A DNA stretch of 64,000 bases from the NCBI RefSeq assembly GCF_013488225.1, contig NZ_CP041241.1:496001-560000 (forward strand), read 5' to 3'. Shown one piece after another: positions 1-9,240 of the stretch. The translations under genes and the position numbers were made by a program. The notes under the pieces are model-generated. The model was not told the origin of the DNA. It saw nothing but the letters and a program-made list of their open reading frames with translations, and did no database searches. Numbering within the stretch: position 1 is the stretch's first letter; each line of letters begins with the position of its first letter. The stretch comes from Sinorhizobium mexicanum. Lineage in GTDB: Bacteria; Pseudomonadota; Alphaproteobacteria; Rhizobiales; Rhizobiaceae.

Positions 1-33
1 ATCAGCACCGAACTGCTTGCCGCCGCAAAATAA
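1..33 (+). CDS. C-terminal end of an unidentified upstream gene (partial)
   Basis: The first eleven codons of the window read as an open frame ending ISTELLAAAK and a TAA stop at 31-33, followed directly by a strong stem-loop. This fits the tail of a gene lying mostly left of the window. Too little is present to identify it, and it could be chance. Confidence 0.3.
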   Translation: MSTELLAAAK

Positions 34-43
34 TATCGCGCAT

Positions 44-63
44 CCCGGGGCTTCGGCCCCGGG
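44..63 (+). terminator. GC-rich stem-loop with TTCG tetraloop
   Basis: CCCGGGGC and GCCCCGGG form a perfect 8-bp stem closed by TTCG. There is no T-run after it, so it may stabilise or pause a transcript rather than be a full intrinsic terminator. It lies between the presumed upstream gene end and the cytochrome b561 start. Confidence 0.45.
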
Positions 64-88
64 GCCATGCCAGCACGAGGAAGAAGAA

Positions 89-697
89 ATGCCCCTGAAG
101 CACGCCAACAGCGATACCGCTGGTGACGCGGTCGGACCGGCGGAAGCCTATGACTGGTTCGCCAAGACGCTGCACTGGGGGATGGCTGCGGCTCTGCTGG
201 GTCTGGGCCTTCTTGGATACTACATGAGCGGCCAGCCATTCTCCCTGCGGACCTTCAAGCTGTTCGATCTGCACAAATCGCTGGGACTGATCATGCTGGG
301 TCTCGCGGCCCTGCGGTTGTTGCGTCGTTGGCAGAAGGGCGCTCCGGAACCGCTGACACAGGACGCCAAGGCGTGGGAGCTGCTGCTGGCCAGGATCGTG
401 CATCTGGCGCTTTACGTGCTGATGTTTGCCGTGCCGATCCTGGGCTGGATCGGCGCTTCTGCCTCGGGATTGCCGATGACGTGGTTCGGCCTTGCCAATA
501 TCCCATCGGTAACCCCTGCCGACAAGGAGGTTCAGGACTGGGCCTTCCTCCTGCACGAATGGGGAGTCTGGCTGCTGCTGGCCTGTGTCGGCCTGCACGC
601 TGCCGGCGCGTTGAAGCGCCATTTCATGCTGAAAGATGAAACGCTTGTGCGAATGCTGCCGTTCGGCTGGGCCTTGGCTGCCCGCCTGCGTCGGTAA
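89..697 (+). CDS. Cytochrome b561 family membrane protein
   Basis: Predicted 202-residue inner-membrane di-haem b-type cytochrome that would pass electrons between the quinone pool and a periplasmic partner. About four hydrophobic segments are visible, with histidines in or beside them (H29 in TLHW, H62 in LHKS, H156 in LLHEWG, H170 in GLHAAG) as expected for haem ligands. The ATG at 89 is chosen because a GAGGAAG ribosome-binding site precedes it; the frame is open further upstream. The next gene is a YceI protein, the same pairing as yceJ-yceI in E. coli, which supports the call. The natural redox partner is unknown. Confidence 0.88.
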   Translation: MPLKHANSDTAGDAVGPAEAYDWFAKTLHWGMAAALLGLGLLGYYMSGQPFSLRTFKLFDLHKSLGLIMLGLAALRLLRRWQKGAPEPLTQDAKAWELLLARIVHLALYVLMFAVPILGWIGASASGLPMTWFGLANIPSVTPADKEVQDWAFLLHEWGVWLLLACVGLHAAGALKRHFMLKDETLVRMLPFGWALAARLRR

Positions 698-725
698 ATG
701 CGCCTGCCAGAATACTGAGGTTAGA

Positions 726-1307
726 ATGATGTACCAATCCTGGAAGCTGGTCTGCGCCGCCGTCGCGCTGATCTTCGGTATCAGTTCGCCCGCCGTGGCG
801 ATCGAGTGGCAGATGCTGCCGGAAAAGAGCACGCTCACTTTTGAGGGCACTCAGACAGGCAGCGCCTTTTCCGGTAGTTTCGGCAAATTCGACGCAGACA
901 TCGTGTTCGACCCGGCGGCGCCGGGAAACGCGAATATTTCGGTGGTCGTCGAGACGGCCTCTTTCTCAAGCGGGTCTTCAGACCGCGACTCGCAGGCGGT
1001 CGGGCCTGAATGGTTTGCGACAGAAGCCTTTCCGAAAGCGCAATTCACTGCAACCGCGGTGGAAAAGCGGGGCGATGGCTGGCTGGCCAAAGGAAAACTG
1101 CGCATCAAGGAAGCAGAATTACCCGTAGAGTTGCCCTTCACGCTGACGGTCAATGGGGAGAGCGCCGTCGCCGAGGGAGAGATGAAGTTGGATCGCACCC
1201 AGTGGAGTGTGGGAACCGGCGACTGGTCGGATGGCAGCTTTGTCGGTACCGACGTGACTTTGCATTTCCATGTCGAAGCGACGAGCCGGGTGGCGGTGGG
1301 AGAGTAG
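726..1307 (+). CDS. YceI family periplasmic lipid-binding protein
   Basis: A 193-residue protein with a Sec signal peptide (about residues 1-25, cleaved after PAVA) followed by a YceI-like beta-barrel domain of usual length. YceI proteins bind polyisoprenoid or quinone-like lipids in the periplasm, and its location 28 bp after a cytochrome b561 gene suggests a quinone-linked function. Two adjacent ATG codons (726 and 729) are possible starts; the 726 start is given. The ligand is not known from the sequence. Confidence 0.88.
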   Translation: MMYQSWKLVCAAVALIFGISSPAVAIEWQMLPEKSTLTFEGTQTGSAFSGSFGKFDADIVFDPAAPGNANISVVVETASFSSGSSDRDSQAVGPEWFATEAFPKAQFTATAVEKRGDGWLAKGKLRIKEAELPVELPFTLTVNGESAVAEGEMKLDRTQWSVGTGDWSDGSFVGTDVTLHFHVEATSRVAVGE

Positions 1308-1865
1308 CCTCGCCGAAGGGCCAGCAACATGATGATAGCGTTGGTGCCGCGGCAGGCACCATGGCGGAAGCGGAGCGGGATGCATAGCGGGGCCCATGTG
1401 CTCACGGCCATGTCATTGCTCCATTATCGGCTGTTGCGTTGCTCGGTCGGTGGGGCTGCTTTCCTGATGACCGGTTGCTTCCTTTGGCCGTTGGGATGGC
1501 GGATGCTGTCGCACTCTTGATCGGGCACCGATCCGGCGCCTGCCAGGTCTGGCCTTTGTTTGCAGTCTGGCAACAATGATTGCAGGAGCATACTGGCCCT
1601 CGATGCTATTGGGGGCAAATACGATCCGTTCGAGACCCTCGGCTTCAACTTCAGCACGGATCTGGGTCTCTCGCCCGCATGGAGGTGTTGGGAGTGCGAC
1701 TTGCGCTGGCGGCAATGCCGGCGATCTTTCGGTCTGCGCCTAGCTTTTGGTGCAGGTCCGTCAAGGCTGATGCCGCCTGAAACAGGCAGCAGCTTTACGG
1801 AAAGAATACCGCAGGTTCCCAGCCGGGCTATGCGTCGCGCGGCGGGAATGGGTGAGGAGAGAAAG
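1308..1865. other. Intergenic stretch without a recognisable gene
   Basis: The LysR frame stays open leftward to about 1560, but that extension has no regulator-like sequence and is cysteine/tryptophan rich, unlike a real N-terminus. Open frames on the minus strand here are also unconvincing. No repeat, RNA or terminator stood out. Confidence 0.5.
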
Positions 1866-2795
1866 ATGACGCGAAGACTGTTCAATCCGCGCCTTCGGCT
1901 GCGCCACATCGTCTGTTTTCTCGAAGTGGCGCGTTTGGGGGGCATCGCCAAGGTGGCGATGGAACTCCATATAACGCAGCCAGCTGTCACCAAGACCATC
2001 CAGGACCTGGAAGAACTGTTGGGTACTGCACTGTTTGTGCGCGGGTATCGGCAATTTACCCTGACCGACGCCGGGAAGGTCTTTTTGCACTATGCCTTGA
2101 GCAGTGTGAACATGTTGCGACAGGGCTGCAACATTCTCGAAGATATCGAGAAGAACAGCACGATTGTACGGGTAGGGGCGCTGCCAACAGCATCGTCGAG
2201 TGTCCTGCCCCCCGCCGTCAAGGAATTTGCCGACCAGAGCATCAGGGCAAAGCTGGTGGTGGTGACCGGCCTGAACGATTATTTGCTGTCGCAACTGCGG
2301 CTGGGGGATCTGGATTTCGTCATTGGCCGCATGGCCGATCCGGAGAAGATGACCGGACTGACTTTCGAGCATCTCTGTTCGGAAAGGGTGGTGTTGGCGG
2401 TCCGCCCGGGCCATCCCCTGCTCGAAGAACCGTTGCAGTTTGATCGAATTGCCAATTATCGCCTGATCATTCCCCCCGTCGGGTCGATCATCCGTCAGTC
2501 GGTGGAAAAGATGTTCATGATGCACGGCATCACCAAGTTCGACGACGCCATCCAGTCGGTCTCGAGCAATTTCGGACGTGGTCTGGCCTGCGCATCGGAC
2601 TATGTATGGGCCATTTCAGAAGGTGTCGTCAGGCATGACGTGGAGGCTGGCACTTTGGTTCTGCTACCCGTAGACACCACAGAAACTGCAGGCCCTGTGG
2701 GGCTGACCAAGCGGGTCGACTACACGCCAAGCTTTGCAGCAGATGCCCTTATGACGATCTTGCGCAACACGGTGACCGCATCGACAACGATCTGA
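1866..2795 (+). CDS. LysR family transcriptional regulator, GbpR/PcaQ-like
   Basis: A 309-residue LysR-type regulator. The N-terminal winged helix-turn-helix (about residues 12-70) contains the family pattern around ITQPAVTKTIQDLEELLG, and the remainder is a periplasmic-binding-fold effector domain. The HTH resembles the GbpR/PcaQ subgroup. The ATG at 1866 is chosen because it puts the HTH at the usual distance from the N-terminus and follows GAGGAGAGAAAG. It lies immediately upstream of, and parallel to, the livKHMGF-like transporter, so control of that operon and of the following 8.1-11.3 kb genes is likely but inferred. Confidence 0.88.
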   Translation: MTRRLFNPRLRLRHIVCFLEVARLGGIAKVAMELHITQPAVTKTIQDLEELLGTALFVRGYRQFTLTDAGKVFLHYALSSVNMLRQGCNILEDIEKNSTIVRVGALPTASSSVLPPAVKEFADQSIRAKLVVVTGLNDYLLSQLRLGDLDFVIGRMADPEKMTGLTFEHLCSERVVLAVRPGHPLLEEPLQFDRIANYRLIIPPVGSIIRQSVEKMFMMHGITKFDDAIQSVSSNFGRGLACASDYVWAISEGVVRHDVEAGTLVLLPVDTTETAGPVGLTKRVDYTPSFAADALMTILRNTVTASTTI

Positions 2796-3315
2796 CCGCT
2801 GCATTCGACGAGGTAACACCCGGAAGCGAGGCTAGCCCGCGATCGGATTGGGATAGATGCTACGCGTGATGCACGCGAGCGTATATATCATAAGTTGCAG
2901 ATCGCCGGACCCGATTTCGGGTGCCCATTGTTTACTTTGGCGCCATGACGCTCCGTAGAAAGATGACGGAGCAAAGCTGGCGGTTCACTTTCATTGATGC
3001 ATCACGAGGTTGTCCGCATCCTTGCTGAAGGAATTCATTCCTTTTCGTATGGTAAAGGACGACCAATGTTCCGCATTTGCGGTAATCATTCGCATCTCTA
3101 AATTATGGTCCGCGCGCGTATTATTTCCAGATGCGCGCGCGATTTCCGTGACTATTCCACGGTTGATCAGAACAGCTACGATAATTCAGCGGTTATGTTG
3201 CAATCTCCTCTTTTCATTTTACATCTGCCGGTCCCGCAGATACCCGAAACTATATCAGATGCGCGGATTTGCCACTGGTCGGTTAGGGATCGACTTTTTC
3301 ATAGGGGAGGACATC
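2796..3315. promoter_or_regulatory. Long upstream region of the ABC importer operon
   Basis: This 520-bp gap between the LysR gene and the binding-protein gene is richer in A+T than its surroundings, especially 2879-2896 and 3060-3250, as expected for promoter DNA. The motif GCGTATATATCATAAGTT at 2879-2896 recurs with 15 of 18 matches at 7968-7985, upstream of the second gene block. No protein-coding gene is supported; the open frame running left from the binding protein is not conserved-looking. Confidence 0.45.
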
Positions 3316-4488
3316 GTGAAGACACTAAAACTCGCAGTAGTTGCATTTGCATTGTTGGGGGGCGTTGCCCATGCGGACGTGATCAAGGTCGGCGTTGTCG
3401 GGCCGTTCTCGGGCCCCTTCGCGCTGCAAGGCAAAAGCTTCAAGGCCGGGATCGACGCCTATATGGCGGTTAACGGCAACACCGTTGGCGACGACACTGT
3501 CGAGATCGTGTATCGCGATATTCCAGCCGCCGATCCGGCTCAGTCCCGCGCCCTGGCGCAGGAGCTGATCGTGAAGGAAGGTGTGCAATATCTGGCGGGC
3601 TTTTATTTCACGCCCGACGCGCTTGCTGCGACCGCGCTGCTCGAGCAGGGCAATGTCCCGATGGTGGTGATGAATGCCGCCACTTCGGCGATCGTCACCA
3701 AAAGCCCTTACGTGATCCGCACCTCGTTCACGCAGTACCAGGTTTCGTCGCCCATCGCGCAGGTTGCTTTCAACGCCGGTGCAAAAAAGGTCATCACGGT
3801 CGTTAGCGATTACGGGCCGGGCATCGACGCTGAATCGGCCTTCAAGGTTGCCTTCGAGGCGGCTGGCGGGAAGACCGTGGAATCGGTTCGCATGCCGATG
3901 TCCACCAACGACTATGCGCCGATCATGCAGCGCATCAAGGATTCGGGCGCGGAGGGCGTCTTCGCCTTCCTGCCGTCCGGCCCGACGACGCTCGGCTTCG
4001 TCAAGGCCTTCAACGAGAACGGCCTCAAGGACGCGGGAATCAAGTTCTTCGCGCCGGGCGATCTGACGCAGGAATCCGATCTGCCGGCGCTGGGTGATGC
4101 GGCCGTCGGTATGCAGACGACCTTCCACTACGCGATCTCGCACGACTCGGACGCAAACCGTAAGTTCGTCGAAGCCGCAGGCAAGGCCATCGGCAACCCT
4201 GCCGAGGTCAACTTCCCGGCCGTCGGCGCCTTCGATGGCATGCATGTGATTTACAAGATGATCGAGGCGACGGGTGGTGAGCAGGATGCCGCCAAGGCCG
4301 TTGATGCGATCAAGGGCCTTTCCTGGGAGAGCCCGCGAGGTCCGGTCGCGATCGATCCGGAAAGCCGTCACATCACGCAGAACATCTACCTGCGCGAAGT
4401 CGCCAAGGCCGAGGACGGGACCTACTACAACAAGGAAATCCAGACCTTCGAAAAGCAGGGCGATCCTGGTCTGGCATACGTCAAGTAA
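3316..4488 (+). CDS. Branched-chain amino acid-type ABC transporter substrate-binding protein
   Basis: A 390-residue periplasmic binding protein of the LivK/Leu-Ile-Val family. A signal peptide occupies about residues 1-20 (ending AHA) and the mature part starts DVIKVGVVGPFSG, a typical family opening. The GTG at 3316 is chosen because GGGGAGGA lies just upstream and it gives a clean signal peptide; an ATG start far upstream would bury it. It heads an operon with two permeases and two ATPases. Members of this family bind amino acids, amides, urea or aromatic acids, so the ligand cannot be named from sequence alone. Confidence 0.92.
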   Translation: MKTLKLAVVAFALLGGVAHADVIKVGVVGPFSGPFALQGKSFKAGIDAYMAVNGNTVGDDTVEIVYRDIPAADPAQSRALAQELIVKEGVQYLAGFYFTPDALAATALLEQGNVPMVVMNAATSAIVTKSPYVIRTSFTQYQVSSPIAQVAFNAGAKKVITVVSDYGPGIDAESAFKVAFEAAGGKTVESVRMPMSTNDYAPIMQRIKDSGAEGVFAFLPSGPTTLGFVKAFNENGLKDAGIKFFAPGDLTQESDLPALGDAAVGMQTTFHYAISHDSDANRKFVEAAGKAIGNPAEVNFPAVGAFDGMHVIYKMIEATGGEQDAAKAVDAIKGLSWESPRGPVAIDPESRHITQNIYLREVAKAEDGTYYNKEIQTFEKQGDPGLAYVK

Positions 4489-4500
4489 GTTTCCTCCCCC

Positions 4501-4537
4501 GCGGCCGCCTTCCCGCCCTTGCGCGGGAGGGCGGCTG
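4501..4537 (+). other. Intra-operon stem-loop after the binding-protein gene
   Basis: GGCCGCC/TCCCGC pairs with GCGGGA/GGGCGGC around a short loop, 13-49 nt after the binding-protein stop and 30 nt before the permease start. Stem-loops in this position commonly protect the binding-protein message and reduce expression of the downstream permease genes. There is no T-run. Confidence 0.5.
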
Positions 4538-4566
4538 CCAGGCAGAAAATACATTAGGGCGCTTTC

Positions 4567-5430
4567 ATGCAAACGGTCTTGAGCATAGCGGTCGATGCAC
4601 TCGCTTACGGCATGGTGCTGTTCGTGATCTCCATCGGCCTTTCCGTAACCATGGGGCTTATGCGGGTTGTCAATCTCTCGCATGGCGCATTCGCGATGAT
4701 TGGGGGCTATATCGCCTCCTATGCCGCCCGCGACATGGGGATTGGTTACGCGGCGGCGGTCATCCTGGCTGTTGCCGGTACGATCGTCATCGCCATCCCG
4801 ATCGAGAGGCTGCTTTATCGCCGCATCTATGGTGCGCCGGAACTGGCGCAGGTGCTGATGACGATTGGCATAACCTTCTGCATCATCGGCATTGCAAACT
4901 ATGTCTTCGGGCCAACTCTCAAGACCATTCCCACCCCGGAGGCCCTGCGCCATTCGGTCAGCCTCGGGTTTCGCACGATTTCGGCGCACCGGCTGTTTGC
5001 GATCGGCAGCGGCTTCGCGGTCGCCGTCGGCCTGTGGTGGTTCATCGAGCGCACTGCTTTCGGCGTGCGGCTGCGTGCTGCAGTGGACAACGCGGCGATG
5101 GCTGCCGCCCTTGGGGTGAAGACCCAGGTCGTCTACGCGGTCAGCTTTGCGGTTGCCGTGGGGCTCGCCGCTTTCGGCGGCGTCGTTGGAGCAGAGCTGT
5201 TGCCGATCGAGCCTTACTACGCCCTTCGCTACATGGTGACGTTCCTTGTCGTCGTATCGGTCGGAGGCGCAGGATCAATCGTCGGGGCGCTTGGCGCCTG
5301 CTTGCTCCTGGGCGGAATCGATACCACTGGACGCTACCTGATGCCCGAGTTCGGTGAGTTTTTCTTCTACCTCGCGGTTATTGCCATCGTCTGCCTGTTC
5401 CCGCGCGGCCTAATCGGAAGGACCAACTGA
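4567..5430 (+). CDS. Branched-chain amino acid-type ABC transporter permease, LivH-like
   Basis: A 287-residue integral membrane protein with about eight hydrophobic segments and the LivH opening pattern (MGLMRVVNLSHGAF around residues 30-43). It forms one half of the membrane channel of the importer encoded at 3.3-7.9 kb. The gene is separated from the binding-protein gene by a stem-loop and from the next permease by 4 bp, so the operon is tight. Length is normal for the family. Confidence 0.93.
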   Translation: MQTVLSIAVDALAYGMVLFVISIGLSVTMGLMRVVNLSHGAFAMIGGYIASYAARDMGIGYAAAVILAVAGTIVIAIPIERLLYRRIYGAPELAQVLMTIGITFCIIGIANYVFGPTLKTIPTPEALRHSVSLGFRTISAHRLFAIGSGFAVAVGLWWFIERTAFGVRLRAAVDNAAMAAALGVKTQVVYAVSFAVAVGLAAFGGVVGAELLPIEPYYALRYMVTFLVVVSVGGAGSIVGALGACLLLGGIDTTGRYLMPEFGEFFFYLAVIAIVCLFPRGLIGRTN

Positions 5431-5434
5431 GCAC

Positions 5435-6430
5435 ATGTCCATGAGCCTTGTTAACCACGTCGGCGATCGCCGCGCCCGCCTCAATCGGGACGCCATAGGT
5501 GCCATTGCCATCATCGCCGTCGCAGTCTGCGGATATTTCCTTTTTCCCAATAACCTAGCGCTGCTGACGCGAGTTACTGCGATCGCGCTGCTGGTGCTTT
5601 CCATCGACTTGGTTACCGGCTATTGCGGCGTGGCAACGCTTGGGCAGGCGGCGCTGTTCGGCGCCGGGACTTATGGCGCAGGGATTGCCGCTGTCCATTT
5701 CGGAATCACCGATCCCATCGTCATGTTGCTGATCGGGGTCGCGGCCGGAGCCGTCGCCGGGCTGCTCTCGGGATTTGTCGTCCTGCGCGCCCACGGTCTT
5801 CCTCAACTCGTCCTGTCGATTGCGCTCGTTCATCTCGCTCACGAAGCGGCAAACAAGGCGTCCGGCTGGACAGGGGGCAGCGACGGCCTTTCCGGAATCA
5901 CGCCAGATGCGATCTTCGGCGTGTATCAGTTCGATCTGTGGGGCCGCACTGCCTATGCTTTTGGCATCGTCATCCTGGTCGTCGTTTTTCTGGTGCTGCG
6001 CCAGCTGGTGCGCTCGCCTTTCGGGATGCTGTGCCGCGGCATCAAGCAGGATCCAGTCCGTGTGCGGGCCATGGGCGCTTCCGTTCATGGAACGCTGATC
6101 AGGATGTACGCGATTTCGGGGGCAGTGGCCGGTGCAGGTGGTGCGCTGAATGCGATCTCTACTCAGGTGGTAGGCCTCGACAGCCTCTCCTTCACGCTTT
6201 CCGCCGAGGCACTGGTCATGCTGGTTCTGGGTGGCACGGGCTCACTTTACGGGGCATTGGCGGGGACGCTGGCTTTCATATGGTTCGAAGATGTCGTTTC
6301 GGCCGCCAATCCTTTCCATTGGCTTACCATTGTCGGCGCTCTGTTGATTGCGGTCGTGTTGTTTGCTCCGAAGGGTCTTTACGGCTCGACAGCAGCCTAT
6401 CTTGAGCGCCGGGCGAGGAAACAGGCATGA
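5435..6430 (+). CDS. Branched-chain amino acid-type ABC transporter permease, LivM-like
   Basis: A 331-residue multi-spanning membrane protein of the LivM family. The segment LLVLSIDLVTGYCGVATLGQ, which corresponds to the family's conserved early motif, lies near residues 50-70. It pairs with the LivH-like protein to form the channel. The ATG at 5435 is given; a second in-frame ATG at 5441 is possible. Its stop overlaps the start of the next ATPase gene (ATGA), indicating translational coupling. Confidence 0.93.
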   Translation: MSMSLVNHVGDRRARLNRDAIGAIAIIAVAVCGYFLFPNNLALLTRVTAIALLVLSIDLVTGYCGVATLGQAALFGAGTYGAGIAAVHFGITDPIVMLLIGVAAGAVAGLLSGFVVLRAHGLPQLVLSIALVHLAHEAANKASGWTGGSDGLSGITPDAIFGVYQFDLWGRTAYAFGIVILVVVFLVLRQLVRSPFGMLCRGIKQDPVRVRAMGASVHGTLIRMYAISGAVAGAGGALNAISTQVVGLDSLSFTLSAEALVMLVLGGTGSLYGALAGTLAFIWFEDVVSAANPFHWLTIVGALLIAVVLFAPKGLYGSTAAYLERRARKQA

Positions 6431-7191
6431 GTGCGATTTTCGAGGTCCGGAACCTGAAAAAGACCTTCGGCGGCCTGGCGGTTACAAACGATGTGTCGCT
6501 GGTGATGAAATCGGGAGATCGCGTGGCGCTGATCGGACCGAACGGCGCCGGCAAAACCACCTTTGTCAATCTGGTGACGGGAAACCTGAAACCCAGTTCC
6601 GGCAGCGTTCATATGGCCGGGGCCGATGTGAGCCAGCTCGGTCCGACTGAACGGGTGCGTCTGGGCTTGGTACGATCGTTTCAGGTAACGCGGCTGTTTT
6701 CCGAAATGACGCCCGAGGAACATGTGGCTCTGGCGATCCTGCAAAGGGAATCGCGTTCTGGCCGCATGTTTTCCAGCCATCGCGCCATGCCCGACGTGAT
6801 GGAAGAGGTGTATTCGCTCCTGTCGCGCCTCGGGATCGCACAGCTTGCGGGCCGTCGTGTGAGTGAGATCGCCTACGGCCAGCAACGACTGCTGGAACTC
6901 GCTCTGGCGCTTGCGCTGAAACCGAAAGTGCTTTTGCTGGATGAACCGGCTGCCGGGGTGCCGCAAAGCGATACCGCGCGGATCGAACGGGCGATTGCCG
7001 ATCTGCCTTCGGATCTGGCCGTGTTGATGATCGAGCACGACATGGACCTGGTGTTCCGCTTCGCCAAGCGCGTGGTCGTTCTGGCTGCGGGCGAGATCAT
7101 CTTCGACGGCCTGCCTGGGGATGTTACCAAGGACAACCGCGTCCGCCAGGCCTATTTGGGGAGCTATGCCGATGACAGCTGCGTCGCTTGA
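6427..7191 (+). CDS. Branched-chain amino acid-type ABC transporter ATPase, LivG-like
   Basis: A 254-residue ABC ATPase. The Walker A motif GPNGAGKT is at residues 37-44, the signature region reads AYGQQRLLEL, and Walker B is VLLLDEP followed by AAGV. The signature begins AYGQQ instead of the usual SYGQQ or SGGQQ, and AAGVPQ replaces the common AAGLNP; both are conservative changes. The start overlaps the LivM stop and the end overlaps the LivF start. Confidence 0.93.
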   Translation: MSAIFEVRNLKKTFGGLAVTNDVSLVMKSGDRVALIGPNGAGKTTFVNLVTGNLKPSSGSVHMAGADVSQLGPTERVRLGLVRSFQVTRLFSEMTPEEHVALAILQRESRSGRMFSSHRAMPDVMEEVYSLLSRLGIAQLAGRRVSEIAYGQQRLLELALALALKPKVLLLDEPAAGVPQSDTARIERAIADLPSDLAVLMIEHDMDLVFRFAKRVVVLAAGEIIFDGLPGDVTKDNRVRQAYLGSYADDSCVA

Positions 7192-7888
7192 GATTTCCGG
7201 CCTCTGCGCGGGTTACGGCCCAACGCGCGTCCTGGAGGATATTTCTTTTTCCGTCTCCGCCGGGAAAAGGCTGGGCATTCTTGGGCGCAACGGCATGGGC
7301 AAATCGACGCTGTTTGCCACCCTCGCAGGCCAGACACGCCGTTATGGCGGCGCTATTCAAATGAACGGCGAGAATATCGAAGGGGCCGACAGCGCCACCC
7401 GTGCCTTGAAGGGTCTGGGTTATGTGCCGCAGTCGCGTGACATCTTTCCGACGCTGACGGTCGAGGAGAATCTGTTTGTTGGTCTGAAGGCTCGACCGAA
7501 ATCGGCGATCGAAGAAGCGTATGCAATGTTCCCGCGACTGAAGGAGCGACGCCGCAACCTGGGTTCGCAGCTTTCGGGGGGCGAGCAGCAGATGCTGACG
7601 ACGGCGCGGACGATTCTGGGGCAGCCTTCGGTGTTGTTGCTGGACGAGCCGTTGGAAGGCCTCGCCCCGGTCATCTGCGAAGAGCTGATGGAAGCCTTCG
7701 GCAAGCTGGCGGCCTCGGGGGAGATGACGATTTTGCTGGTCGAGCAGCGCATCCAGAGTGCGTTGGACTTCGCAGATGAGGTGATCATCCTCGAGCGCGG
7801 CCGGATGGCTTGGTCGGGAACGCCGAAGGAGCTTTCGCAGGACGAGCACACGGTGGAAACCCTGCTCGGAGTGGGTGGGCTGCATTAA
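7172..7888 (+). CDS. Branched-chain amino acid-type ABC transporter ATPase, LivF-like
   Basis: A 238-residue ABC ATPase with Walker A GRNGMGKST, signature LSGGEQQML and Walker B VLLLDEP, followed by LEGLAP as in LivF proteins. Two close ATGs exist at 7166 and 7172; the second is chosen because GGGGAG at 7158-7163 sits 8 bases from it. The gene overlaps the LivG end by 20 bp and closes the transporter operon. Confidence 0.92.
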   Translation: MTAASLEISGLCAGYGPTRVLEDISFSVSAGKRLGILGRNGMGKSTLFATLAGQTRRYGGAIQMNGENIEGADSATRALKGLGYVPQSRDIFPTLTVEENLFVGLKARPKSAIEEAYAMFPRLKERRRNLGSQLSGGEQQMLTTARTILGQPSVLLLDEPLEGLAPVICEELMEAFGKLAASGEMTILLVEQRIQSALDFADEVIILERGRMAWSGTPKELSQDEHTVETLLGVGGLH

Positions 7889-7967
7889 GCCGTAAATGCC
7901 GGCTTTGCCGGCGCTTGCTATGCTATTCAGCGTCGCTTGACTTGTCAGCGACGCCGCGTAGATCTGT

Positions 7968-7985
7968 GCGTATATACGAGAAGTT
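7968..7985. promoter_or_regulatory. Motif shared with the upstream region of the ABC importer
   Basis: GCGTATATACGAGAAGTT matches 15 of 18 positions with 2879-2896. Both copies lie in A+T-rich gaps ahead of gene blocks that probably belong together, so a shared regulator site is possible, for instance for the LysR protein at 1866-2795. This is inference from two copies only. Confidence 0.3.
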
Positions 7986-8156
7986 CGAAGTAATTATAAG
8001 GTTATACGGGGAACGCAATTTATCATTTTACACAACGTGTATTCTGATGAAGTAGTTACTCCCGCAAATGTCCGCAGTGCTTGCTTATCTCTATGAAAAA
8101 TACCTGCGGACAACCTCGATAAAGTCTTCCCGGGATGGGAGAAGGGGACCTTTAGC

Positions 8157-8654
8157 ATGAAAATGAACTGTTTGATTGCGGCTTTTGCGCTGGCGCTGAG
8201 TGCCGGTGCGTCTGCCGCACAGGATGCGGTGGTCAGCCGCCCGGCACTAACCGCAAGTGGTGCCAAGGCCTTGGCCGGCGCCTGCTTTGCCTGGGCCAAG
8301 GAAGCCCGTCCGGACCGCGACATCGCCGTGGCGGTGGTCGATGCCGGTGGAGCGCTGATGTACTACGAGCGCACCGATGGCGCGACGGCACAAACCGGAG
8401 CCTATGCCCTCGGCAAGGCGGAAACTGCCCGCCAGACCGGCAGCCTCAGCGGCGCCGATATGGACCGGCTGACGAAGAACCCGCCGGATCTTCAGGTGCT
8501 GACGTTCAACCGGTTGGGCCTGCAAGGGGGCGCGGCGATCCGAGCGGCCGACAAGACGCTTCTGGGCGCCATTGGTGTTTCGGGGATGGCTTCGGCCGAA
8601 GACGAGCTTTGCGGCAAAACCGCAATCGAGAAAGTTGTCGGTTCCACTTCGTGA
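8157..8654 (+). CDS. Exported GlcG/HbpS family protein
   Basis: A 165-residue protein with a signal peptide (about residues 1-20, ending ASA) and a GlcG/HbpS (DUF336) fold, shown by the stretches VAVVDAGG near residues 60-68 and the glycine-rich GAIGVSG near the C-terminus. Family members bind haem or small ligands and often accompany catabolic genes. It starts a block of four more exported or membrane genes on the same strand. Function here is unknown. Confidence 0.8.
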   Translation: MKMNCLIAAFALALSAGASAAQDAVVSRPALTASGAKALAGACFAWAKEARPDRDIAVAVVDAGGALMYYERTDGATAQTGAYALGKAETARQTGSLSGADMDRLTKNPPDLQVLTFNRLGLQGGAAIRAADKTLLGAIGVSGMASAEDELCGKTAIEKVVGSTS

Positions 8655-8833
8655 CCCGGTGACGGCGCTTGCCGGTCGGCAACTCGTCGGCCTGGCCAAG
8701 GGAAATAACACGCAGAGAAGACGGCGGCGGAATAACCAGCAGCGTGAATTTCGCGTGTCAGAAGGAATTTGATCGCCGGCTGTGACGAGAGTTTACTGCT
8801 CACGGGCGATCTACAACTCAAGGAGGAGTTACA

Positions 8834-9211
8834 ATGCTGAAGAAATCTGTTGTTACCCTGGTGGCTGCGACGGTCCTGTCCACCGCAGCTGTCATCCCAG
8901 CAACTGCACACCATTCGACCGGCGCCTTCTACACCGACGAGCGCGTGGATGTCGAAGGAAAGGTTGTGGAGTTCCTTTACGTGAATCCGCATGGCCAGCT
9001 GGTCATTCAGGATGCTGCGGGCGCTTTCTGGGTTGGCGAGATGAGCAGCGTTCTGGGCCTTCAGCGCGCCGGCCTGACCAAGGCAAAGCTGCCCGTCGGC
9101 ACCAACATCAAGATCAACGCACAGAAGTCGCGTGACGGCAGCAATCGCGTATTCGTGCGCCTGATTCAGAAGGACGGCGCGGACGTCTACAAGAATGAAC
9201 CTGAAGCTTGA
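8834..9211 (+). CDS. Exported DUF6152-like protein
   Basis: A 125-residue exported protein: signal peptide about residues 1-25, mature N-terminus HHSTGAF, then a compact domain with VEGKVVEF and NPHGQLVI. The HHS start and the NPH motif are typical of the DUF6152 family, which has no established biochemical role. A strong AAGGAGGAG ribosome-binding site precedes the ATG. It is 29 bp from the next gene and probably co-transcribed with it. Confidence 0.75.
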   Translation: MLKKSVVTLVAATVLSTAAVIPATAHHSTGAFYTDERVDVEGKVVEFLYVNPHGQLVIQDAAGAFWVGEMSSVLGLQRAGLTKAKLPVGTNIKINAQKSRDGSNRVFVRLIQKDGADVYKNEPEA

Positions 9212-9240
9212 TGGCTGGTCGTGACCTTTTGGGAGGACAA

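Noticed and set aside
3325..4989. Long minus-strand open frame of over 500 codons across the livK-like and livH-like genes
   Set aside because: It mirrors the codon pattern of clear plus-strand ABC genes, has no start signal or family resemblance, and crosses a gene boundary and a stem-loop.
3005..8118. Inverted 14-bp match CGAGGTTGTCCGCA (3005-3018) and TGCGGACAACCTCG (8105-8118)
   Set aside because: Matches of 14 bp are expected several times by chance in 64 kb; position upstream of operons is suggestive but not enough.
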